From assembly GCA_905479515.1 (NCBI GenBank), contig CAJQMX010000104.1, forward strand, positions 1-16,732: DNA of 16,732 bases. Direction: 5' to 3'. This stretch comes from an uncultured Parasphingopyxis sp. Its GTDB lineage: Bacteria > Pseudomonadota > Alphaproteobacteria > Sphingomonadales > Sphingomonadaceae. Within the stretch, counting starts at the first letter, position 1. The number at the start of each line of letters is the position of its first letter. The notes beneath the pieces were generated by a model. The model did not search any database and was not told the DNA's origin. It worked only from the letters and a program-made list of their open reading frames with translations. Both the position numbers and the translations under genes were made by a program. This document shows positions 1 to 7,235 of the stretch, in pieces.

Positions 1-2465
1 GTTCGGCCCGTATCCGCGGTATCGGCACGGTTGGTGACAACCCCGGCCTTGAAAGCTCGGTCGCCGTATTCATCGATGGTGTATATCGCTCGCGCTCTGG
101 CGCCGGCCTCAACGAACTTGGCCCAATTGAACGGGTTGAAGTTCTGCGCGGTCCACAGGGAACCCTGTTCGGCCGAAATGCTTCGGCAGGCCTGATCAAC
201 ATCGTCACCGCGCCACCAACCTTCGATCTCGAAGGCTATGCCGCGGCAACTTACGGAAATTTCGATACGATCCGGCTTGAGGGCGGAATAAATTTCCCGC
301 TCGGCAACACCGTCGCCGCTCGTGTCGATGGCGTATATCTGCAGCGCGACGGCTTTTACAATGATATGATCAATGGCGGCAGCGTCAACGATCAGGATCG
401 CTATCTGCTGCGGGCTCAAGCCTTGTGGGAAGCAACGCCCGATCTCAGCATTCGCATCATTGGCGATTATTCGAACAAGGATGAAGAATGCTGTGCCGCT
501 GTATTCGTCACTCCTGGAATGACCCCTGGAGCGACACAGAATGCTACGCTCGACCCGTTTGCCGGACTCGGCGGCGGCGGATCTTTGGTTGGCACGCAAA
601 ACCCGATCATTCCGATCTTGCTCGCGCTTGGTCAGGATCCGCGCGCCTTTACCGACGATCCCTATGATCGCAACATCTATCCGTCGGCCGGTCGTTCCTA
701 TGCTGGCGAAACGGAAGATTGGGGCGTGTCCCTCCAGGCGGAATGGGCATTGGGTGCGGTCGACCTGACCTCGATCACGGCCTATCGCGACTATAGCAAC
801 AACCAGGCTTCAGACACCGACTATACGGGCGTCGATATTCTATTCCGGGCACCGGGCGACGATGCCGGTTCGCGGCAGTTCCAGACATTCAGTCAGGAAC
901 TCCGCCTGCAGGGCACGGCCTTCAACGATACGCTCGACTGGTTGATCGGCGCTTATTATGCGCATGAAGACCTGACGGTTACCGACAATCTGAAATTCGG
1001 CAGCCAGTACGGAGCCTTCGCTCCCTGCCGGGTTATTCTGGCGGTCAATCCCGCACTTGCATCTCCGGGCGGGCAAGGCTGCCTTAGTGCGGGCGGCCGG
1101 GCACTTCTCGACGGCACAGTGACGGGCACGCCCGCCTTCGGGGCCGCAACCCCCGCCATTCTGGGTGGTCTCGACCTTTTGTCACAAGTCAACAATGTTG
1201 GCGCAAATGGCACACGCTATAATCAAACGAGCGAGAACTTTGCCTTCTTCACGCATAATATCATCCATATCACCGATCGTCTCGATCTGACGCTTGGCGC
1301 CCGTTACACGAATGAGAACAAGGATTTCTCGGCGAATTTCAATAATAACAACACGTACTGCCCGACTCAACGCGCTCTCCAGACCCCGCTTCTTGCTACA
1401 CCGCTGGCCGGTCTTGCAGGGGCTCTGATTTCGCTCACTTGTCAGGGTAACTCGTCAACGGAGCTCAACGCGCTCAACATCACCGATGATCGCAGTGAAG
1501 AAGAATTCACCGGCACTGCCGTTCTGTCCTACCGGCCCATCGATGATCTTCTGCTCTATGCCAGCTATTCACGCGGCTACAAGGCAGGCGGCTTCAACCT
1601 TGATCGCTCTGCGCTCACTGGTGCGTTTTACAGCCCGACGGATACGACTGGCCAATCCAATATCTCGGTTGTCGTGGGTCCGGCAGTGCTGAACGATCCG
1701 GCCAATCTCCAGTTCGACCAGGAAACGGTCAATGCCTTCGAGATTGGTGCCAAATATACAGGCAGGGATTTCACCGTTAGCGCCGCTGCCTTCCGGCAGG
1801 AGTTTTCGAACTTCCAGCTGAACACATTCAACGGCACGGTTTTCCTTGTCCAGAACGTCAACAGCTGCGGCACTGACCTTGGTGGCGCTGATCAGGATAC
1901 CGGCGGATTGACCGGTACCTGTGCGACGGACGATGTACAGGCCGGCGTGATTTCCCAGGGTGTGGAATTTGAAGCGACGATCAATCCGACAGACTATCTC
2001 GCTTTCAATGCGGGCTTCACCTACGCCGATACACATTATGAAAATAATCTGATTGGTGGGGACGACGGTTCAGCGCTCGATCCGGCCCTCCGCCTGTTGC
2101 CAGGTGACAGCCTTTCCAATGCTCCGGACATCGTTGTGACCGGCGCAATGAGCTGGACGCCACCGATCGGCTCCAACGGCATGAGCGGGCTTGTCTATGT
2201 CAACACGCGGATGACGAGTGGCTACAACACCGGTTCCGATCTGTTGTTTGGCAAGGAACAGGACGGCTATGTCGTGGTCAACGCACGCGTGGGTCTCCGC
2301 GGCGCAGACAACCGCTGGTCCATCGAACTCTGGGCTCAAAACCTGTTCGACACGGATTATACCCAGGTAGCGTTCAACACGCCGTTCATCGCTCCGCAGC
2401 AAACATATTCGGCATTCCTCGCCGAGCCGCGGACCTATGGCTTGACGGTTCGGACCCGCTTCTAA
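1..2465 (+). CDS. TonB-dependent outer-membrane receptor, 5'-truncated
   Basis: The frame is open from base 3 with no start, so the gene begins before the window; about 820 residues remain. Translation from base 3 gives the second half of a plug domain, with the family signature VEVLRGPQGTLFGRNASAG (about bases 138-194) followed by LINIVT. A long beta-barrel follows, with alternating aromatic strands such as DRLDLTLGARYTNENKDF, LLLYASYSRGYKAGGFN and WSIELWAQNLFDTDY. The chain ends in RTYGLTVRTRF; a terminal Phe is typical of outer-membrane barrels inserted by the Bam complex. Such receptors import siderophores, cobalamin, carbohydrates or aromatics using TonB-ExbBD energy. The substrate cannot be read here, because the signal peptide, TonB box and upstream neighbours are missing. 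Eight cysteines fall in or near predicted loops, mostly as spaced pairs. The family call is secure; the substrate is unknown. Confidence 0.95.
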   Translation, partial: SARIRGIGTVGDNPGLESSVAVFIDGVYRSRSGAGLNELGPIERVEVLRGPQGTLFGRNASAGLINIVTAPPTFDLEGYAAATYGNFDTIRLEGGINFPLGNTVAARVDGVYLQRDGFYNDMINGGSVNDQDRYLLRAQALWEATPDLSIRIIGDYSNKDEECCAAVFVTPGMTPGATQNATLDPFAGLGGGGSLVGTQNPIIPILLALGQDPRAFTDDPYDRNIYPSAGRSYAGETEDWGVSLQAEWALGAVDLTSITAYRDYSNNQASDTDYTGVDILFRAPGDDAGSRQFQTFSQELRLQGTAFNDTLDWLIGAYYAHEDLTVTDNLKFGSQYGAFAPCRVILAVNPALASPGGQGCLSAGGRALLDGTVTGTPAFGAATPAILGGLDLLSQVNNVGANGTRYNQTSENFAFFTHNIIHITDRLDLTLGARYTNENKDFSANFNNNNTYCPTQRALQTPLLATPLAGLAGALISLTCQGNSSTELNALNITDDRSEEEFTGTAVLSYRPIDDLLLYASYSRGYKAGGFNLDRSALTGAFYSPTDTTGQSNISVVVGPAVLNDPANLQFDQETVNAFEIGAKYTGRDFTVSAAAFRQEFSNFQLNTFNGTVFLVQNVNSCGTDLGGADQDTGGLTGTCATDDVQAGVISQGVEFEATINPTDYLAFNAGFTYADTHYENNLIGGDDGSALDPALRLLPGDSLSNAPDIVVTGAMSWTPPIGSNGMSGLVYVNTRMTSGYNTGSDLLFGKEQDGYVVVNARVGLRGADNRWSIELWAQNLFDTDYTQVAFNTPFIAPQQTYSAFLAEPRTYGLTVRTRF

Positions 2466-2489
2466 GCCGCGTAACCTGAACTTCTAAAG

Positions 2490-2528
2490 GAGCCCGCGCC
2501 CGTCAAACGGCGCGGGCTCTTTTTTTTT
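2490..2528 (+). terminator. Rho-independent terminator of the TonB-dependent receptor gene
   Basis: An 11-bp perfect GC-rich stem (2490-2500 pairing with 2509-2519) has an 8-base loop (2501-2508) and is followed by nine consecutive T (2520-2528). It lies 25 bases after the receptor stop codon. A-rich sequence before the stem could pair with part of the T tract. This is the only textbook intrinsic terminator I see in the window, and it isolates the receptor from the downstream antiporter gene. Confidence 0.93.
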
Positions 2529-2566
2529 GTGCGTGCAACAATCTGTTGAAGAGACCCGCTATCCCG

Positions 2567-2585
2567 GCCATTGACGGGTAATGGC
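2567..2585 (+). promoter_or_regulatory. Small hairpin over the antiporter start codon
   Basis: GCCATT (2567-2572) and AATGGC (2580-2585) form a perfect 6-bp inverted repeat with a 7-base loop. The right arm contains the ATG at 2581, and the only G-rich, Shine-Dalgarno-like bases lie in the loop. The fold could lower initiation, but a stem this short may also be chance. No good Shine-Dalgarno sequence stands upstream of this ATG. Confidence 0.25.
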
Positions 2586-4476
2586 ACTCGACTCCCTCAT
2601 GGTGAAAATCGCGGTGATCGGCATTGCCGGTGTTGGCGCGCAATGGATTGCGTGGCGTACGGGCAAACCCGCAATCGCGCTGATGCTCATCATGGGTATC
2701 ATCGTCGGTCCGCTCAGCTCCCTGATCCCGCTCGATATATTCCGCGGAGGCCTCATAAATCCCGAAAGAGATTTCGGGGCCCTGATGGAGCCCATCATCA
2801 AGCTAGCTGTGGCGGTCATTCTTTTCGAAGGCGGGCTCAGTCTCAATTTCCGGGAGTTGCGCCAGGCCGGCTGGGCCGTGATGCGCATCGTCGTTATCGG
2901 CGTGCCGCTAGGCTGGTTCCTCGGCACTCTGGCTGCCCATTATGGTGCGGGGCTGAGCTGGCCAGTATCCGCCCTGTTTGGCGGGATATTGGTGGTCACC
3001 GGGCCAACCGTGATCGGACCGATGCTGCGAACACTGCGCGTGGGCCCGCGCGTGTCGAACATCCTGAAATGGGAAGGCATCGTCAACGATCCGATCGGCG
3101 CGCTGCTGGCGGTCTTCATCTTTGCCTATATCACCTATGGCGGAGCGGCGACTAACATCCCTGCTATCAGCTTTGACGTGGTCGGATCGACCTTTGTCGC
3201 CGCCTTGCTTGGCGGCGCACTTGGCTGGGGGGTCACATGGTTTTTCCCGCGCGGCTATGTGCCCGAATATCTGAAAGCGCCGATGCTGTTGATCCTGGTG
3301 ATCGGCGGCTTCGTGCTCGCCGATATCATCCAGCATGAAACAGGATTGGTAACCGTGACGATCATGGGCGTCGTCATGGCGAACCGGCCCATGTTCTCCA
3401 GCCATGCCCTGCGCCGCTTCAAGGAGGATCTTTCGGTCCTTCTCATATCGGGCGTCTTCATCATCCTTTCGGCAACGTTGGACTGGGAAGTGATCACCAG
3501 TTTTCAGACGAGCTCGCCCGATCCGATAGAGGGCGTTTTGCGCTTTTCCGGTTTCCTCTTCCTCTTGCTGTTCGTGGTGCGCCCGCTGACAATTCTAGTC
3601 GCACTGCTGTTTTCGAGTGTTCCTTGGAACGAACGCCTGTTCATCGCCTGGATCGCGCCGCGCGGCATTGTCGCCGTGGCCATCACGGGCCTCTTCGCGA
3701 TCCGGCTTGTCGATTATGGGGTAGAGGATGCCGAAGCGTTGATCCCTCTCTCCTTTGGCGTCGTCATCGCGACAATCTTTGCGCACGGCTTTTCAGCGAA
3801 ATGGTGGGCCGAGCGGCTCGGCATAGATCAGGGGCCAGCGGACGGCGTTTTGCTTGTCGGGGCCAATCGCTGGACAATCGATTTTGGCGAACTGCTCAAG
3901 AAACTCGACATTCCCGTGACAATTGCCGACCCGTCGCAATATGCCTTGCGCGCCGCACGACGGAGGGAGCTCGACGTCTATCGTGGAGACATTCTCGACG
4001 AGGTGACGCAGGAACATCTTGATCTCGGGCAGTTTCAGGAGCTCATCGCGGCCACCGACAATGATGCCTACAACGCCCTGATCTGCGACGATCTGGGCCC
4101 CGAAATGGGCTATGATTCGGTTAGCCAGATCGGGACGGACAAAGACCGAGCACCTTATCACTCACGCGGGCGGGTGCTGATGCGATCGGCCCCCACAATC
4201 GATGACCTGCTCAAATGTCAGGATGCCGACTGGGTCTTCACGCGCACCAAGATCACCGAGAAATTCGGCATGGAAGATCTGAGAGAGAAGCTCGATCCTG
4301 ATGCGCTGATGATCTGCGTGTTCAAACGCGACCGGCGCCTGCTCTTCTATTCAACGGAAGCGCGGCCGATTGTTGAGCCTGGCGATATCGTGGTCAGCTA
4401 TGCGCCGCCTGAAAGCCCGGAAATGCAGCGCGAAAAGAAACAGCGGCCGCCACAACAGCCTGAACCCGCCGTTTAG
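2581..4476 (+). CDS. CPA1-family cation/proton antiporter with C-terminal TrkA/RCK-like region
   Basis: This 631-residue inner-membrane protein probably exchanges Na+ or K+ for H+. Residues 1 to about 410 are a run of hydrophobic helices carrying CPA1 hallmarks: LFEGGLSLN at 81-89, GPTVIGP at 141-147 and EGIVNDPIGA at 165-174, whose N169-D170 is the expected ion-binding pair. A cytoplasmic region follows. Residues about 421-520 resemble TrkA-N/RCK (DILDEVTQEHLDLG, then LIAATDNDAYNALI), and about 550-612 resemble TrkA-C, ending EPGDIVVSYAPP. The tail is proline- and glutamine-rich. The usual GxGxxG loop reads VGANRW (426-431), so classical NAD binding is doubtful. An in-frame TGA at 2572-2574 excludes an earlier start; the ATG at 2599 is an alternative. 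The gene is separated from the receptor by a terminator and overlaps the glnD stop by 4 bases. The transported ion is uncertain. Confidence 0.9.
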   Translation: MALDSLMVKIAVIGIAGVGAQWIAWRTGKPAIALMLIMGIIVGPLSSLIPLDIFRGGLINPERDFGALMEPIIKLAVAVILFEGGLSLNFRELRQAGWAVMRIVVIGVPLGWFLGTLAAHYGAGLSWPVSALFGGILVVTGPTVIGPMLRTLRVGPRVSNILKWEGIVNDPIGALLAVFIFAYITYGGAATNIPAISFDVVGSTFVAALLGGALGWGVTWFFPRGYVPEYLKAPMLLILVIGGFVLADIIQHETGLVTVTIMGVVMANRPMFSSHALRRFKEDLSVLLISGVFIILSATLDWEVITSFQTSSPDPIEGVLRFSGFLFLLLFVVRPLTILVALLFSSVPWNERLFIAWIAPRGIVAVAITGLFAIRLVDYGVEDAEALIPLSFGVVIATIFAHGFSAKWWAERLGIDQGPADGVLLVGANRWTIDFGELLKKLDIPVTIADPSQYALRAARRRELDVYRGDILDEVTQEHLDLGQFQELIAATDNDAYNALICDDLGPEMGYDSVSQIGTDKDRAPYHSRGRVLMRSAPTIDDLLKCQDADWVFTRTKITEKFGMEDLREKLDPDALMICVFKRDRRLLFYSTEARPIVEPGDIVVSYAPPESPEMQREKKQRPPQQPEPAV

Positions 4477-7226
4477 GCAGCCTGTTTTTCATCCGCATTT
4501 GGCGCTGCCGCAGCATTGAGCAGTCGCTTCTGCAGGGCTTTCAGCCGGGCTGAATTGACAATCTTTTCGCCAAACAGATCGGTCAGGTAGAATGTGTCGA
4601 CGGCCCGCTCGCCATAGGTGGCGATATGGGCGGACCGGATCGTCGCCTTTGACTGAAACAAGGCATGGGTCAGGCTGTTGAGCAATGCAGGCCGGTCTAG
4701 CGCATTGACTTCAATGACCGTGTAGCGGTTTGACGCCATATTATCGATCAGCACCAGCGGTTCGATATGAAAGGCCTCTGCACGGGTTCGTGGCAAAGGC
4801 CGCGCTTCGAGCCGTTCCTTCATCTTGTGCTTGTTGGCCAGCGCATCGCGGATCGCCGTTTCCAGACGCTCCAGCTGCCCCGCATCGTCAAAGGTGCCGC
4901 CAAACGGGTCCTGAACAAGGATATTATCGAGCGCCATGCCATCCCGGTTCGTATAGATGCGCGCATCGATGACGTTGGCGCCGGCCATGTCGACCGCACC
5001 CGCGAGCCTGTAAAACAGTCCGGGATGATCGGCGGTGTAAATCGATACCAGCGTTGTCCCAAGCTCGGGGTCGGGTTGCATGACTATAGAGAGCTTTTCA
5101 TCAGTCGCTTCGGCCGCTGACATCTGCCGGGCATTGGCCACCGCAGTGTCCACATTCTCAGCTATCCAATAGGCTTTTGGCATTCGTTTGAAGAGCCGCT
5201 CCATTTCAGGCTTCGACCAGCCCAACGCATCAGACAGGGCCTGCTGGGCTCTTTCGATCTGCGAATTGCGCCCCTGATGCTTGTGGCCGAGACGCAGCAT
5301 CTCTTCCGCTGCTTCGAACAAGTCCGACAGCAATTGCCGCTTCCAGTCATTCCAGACGCCCGGGCCAACCGCACGAATATCAACCACCGTTAGGACGAGC
5401 AGCAGTTTCAGCCGCTCATGGCTTTTCACGGACAACACGAAATCTTCGATCGTCTTGGGATCGGAAAGATCGCGTTTGAAGGCCGATGCCGACATCAGCA
5501 AATGCCAGCGGACAAGCCAGGCAACGGTCTGCGTTTCCCCGGCATCGAGCCCTAGGCGCGGACAGATTTTCTCGGCGACTTCCGCTCCGAGGATCGAATG
5601 ATCGCCGCCCCGTCCCTTGGCAATATCGTGCAGCAGCACCGCCACATAGAGCACCCGGCGAGACACGAGTTTGCCCATCACCGCATGGGAAAGTGGATGA
5701 TCATCTTTCAGCAAGCCGCTTTCAATCTTGGACAATAGTCCGATCGCGCGGATTGTGTGTTCGTCGACCGTATAGTGATGATACATGTCGAACTGCATCT
5801 GCGCGACGACGCGGCCGAAATCGGGAATGAAACGCCCGAAAATCCCGGCTTCATTCATCCAGCGCAGCACGGTTTCCGGATCGCGCGGACTGGTCAGCAC
5901 GTCGAGGAAAAATGCGTTGGCGCGGTGATTTTTACGGATTTTCGCGGCCAGTTTTTCATCGCGGCCTGCCTGGCGCATCGCTGTCGGGTGGATCTCCAAC
6001 CCATGTTTGTCGGCCAGCGCAAACATCTCGATCAGACGCACGGGATCGTCCGCGAAAAACCCCTCATCCGGAATTGAAAGGCGCCCACGATCCAGGGTGA
6101 ACCCATTCAGCTTGCGCGGCTTGCGGCGCAGCGTGGGCATGACGAACCGCCGGCCACGCGGACCATATTGCTCGTCCAGATGCGCGAGGAAGATACCGGT
6201 CAGATCCCCCACCTGTTTCGCGGTCAGGAAATAATGCTGCATGAACCGCTCAACCGCGGATTTTCCGGTGCGCTCGGCATAGTTCATCCGCTCGGCGATT
6301 TCGGGCTGCACATCAAAGGTCAGGCGCTCCTCGGGCCGTCCTGAGATCAGATGCAAATGACAGCGCACGGCGAGCAGAAAGGTCCGCGCCTTGCGAAACT
6401 GTTTGAGCTCATCGGCAGTAAGCAGGCCATGCTCGACCAGCTCCCCCAGATCGCGCACCTGATGCACGTAACGCCCGATCCAGAACAAGGTGTGGAGATC
6501 GCGCAGGCCGCCCTTGCCGTCCTTGATATTGGGCTCGACGACATAGCGGCTGTCGCCCATCCGTTCGTGCCGCGCATCGCGCTCGGCGAGTTTTTCGGCA
6601 GTAAAGGCCTGAGCAGTTCCCTCGACAACTTCCGCATAGAAGCGGTGGGTCGCCTCGTCATACAGTTTCTCGTCACCCCACAGATAACGCGCTTCAAGCA
6701 AGGCTGTGCGGATCGTCAGGTCGCTTTTCGCCATCCTGACTGTATCGTCAAGCGAACGGCTCGAATGACCAACTTTCAGCCCAAGATCCCAGAGCGTGTA
6801 AAGGATCGTTTCGATCACCTGCTCGCACCAGGGCGATTGTTTGTAGGGCGTCAGAAAACCGATATCGAGATCGGAAAAAGGCGCGAGTTCACTGCGGCCA
6901 TAGCCTCCCACCGCGATCAGGGTCAGCCGTTCGGCATCCGACGGATTGCTGTTTGAATAGAGTCGCTGAACGGTGAAATCATAGATGAGCCGGAGCAACT
7001 GATCATAGAGAAAGGAGTAGCTCGCGGTGATGATGCTTCCATGGGAAGGCTTGGCGATCAATCGCGCAGCAATCTCCGCGCATCCCTTTTCCATCGCATC
7101 GCGAAGCTCGGCCACTGCCGCAGCGCGCAGCGCGGCCGTTCCGTCAGCCTCCAACCGGTGAAGTGTGGCGGCGACTTCACGGCGATCAATGATGGCGCGG
7201 CGATTGGGGATGGGCGTGCTGGACAT
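4473..7226 (-). CDS. glnD: Bifunctional [protein-PII] uridylyltransferase / uridylyl-removing enzyme
   Basis: GlnD senses glutamine and adds or removes UMP on PII proteins (GlnB/GlnK), thereby controlling glutamine synthetase and nitrogen transcription. The 917-residue length fits the family. The nucleotidyltransferase motif GGYGRSELAPFSDLD is at 107-121, with presumed metal-binding D119 and D121. An HD hydrolase domain holds H490 in DEHTIRAIG and H533-D534 in LLHDIAKGRGGDHS. Two ACT domains follow at about 722-800 (VSIYTADHPGLFYRLAG) and 832-905 (VIEVNALDRPALLNSL), expected to bind glutamine. All four modules look intact. The start lies 9 bases after the mutS stop, so it is probably translated from a mutS-glnD message; a weak GGGA precedes the ATG. 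The 3' end overlaps the convergent antiporter gene by 4 bases. The GlnB or GlnK partners are not in the window. Confidence 0.97.
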   Translation of the reverse strand: MSSTPIPNRRAIIDRREVAATLHRLEADGTAALRAAAVAELRDAMEKGCAEIAARLIAKPSHGSIITASYSFLYDQLLRLIYDFTVQRLYSNSNPSDAERLTLIAVGGYGRSELAPFSDLDIGFLTPYKQSPWCEQVIETILYTLWDLGLKVGHSSRSLDDTVRMAKSDLTIRTALLEARYLWGDEKLYDEATHRFYAEVVEGTAQAFTAEKLAERDARHERMGDSRYVVEPNIKDGKGGLRDLHTLFWIGRYVHQVRDLGELVEHGLLTADELKQFRKARTFLLAVRCHLHLISGRPEERLTFDVQPEIAERMNYAERTGKSAVERFMQHYFLTAKQVGDLTGIFLAHLDEQYGPRGRRFVMPTLRRKPRKLNGFTLDRGRLSIPDEGFFADDPVRLIEMFALADKHGLEIHPTAMRQAGRDEKLAAKIRKNHRANAFFLDVLTSPRDPETVLRWMNEAGIFGRFIPDFGRVVAQMQFDMYHHYTVDEHTIRAIGLLSKIESGLLKDDHPLSHAVMGKLVSRRVLYVAVLLHDIAKGRGGDHSILGAEVAEKICPRLGLDAGETQTVAWLVRWHLLMSASAFKRDLSDPKTIEDFVLSVKSHERLKLLLVLTVVDIRAVGPGVWNDWKRQLLSDLFEAAEEMLRLGHKHQGRNSQIERAQQALSDALGWSKPEMERLFKRMPKAYWIAENVDTAVANARQMSAAEATDEKLSIVMQPDPELGTTLVSIYTADHPGLFYRLAGAVDMAGANVIDARIYTNRDGMALDNILVQDPFGGTFDDAGQLERLETAIRDALANKHKMKERLEARPLPRTRAEAFHIEPLVLIDNMASNRYTVIEVNALDRPALLNSLTHALFQSKATIRSAHIATYGERAVDTFYLTDLFGEKIVNSARLKALQKRLLNAAAAPNADEKQAA

Positions 7227-7235
7227 AATCCCAAT

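Noticed and set aside
2571..3155. A 194-codon frame overlapping the 5' part of the antiporter gene
   Set aside because: The antiporter frame has clear CPA1 motifs over the same bases, whereas this frame gives an Arg/His-rich sequence without domains.
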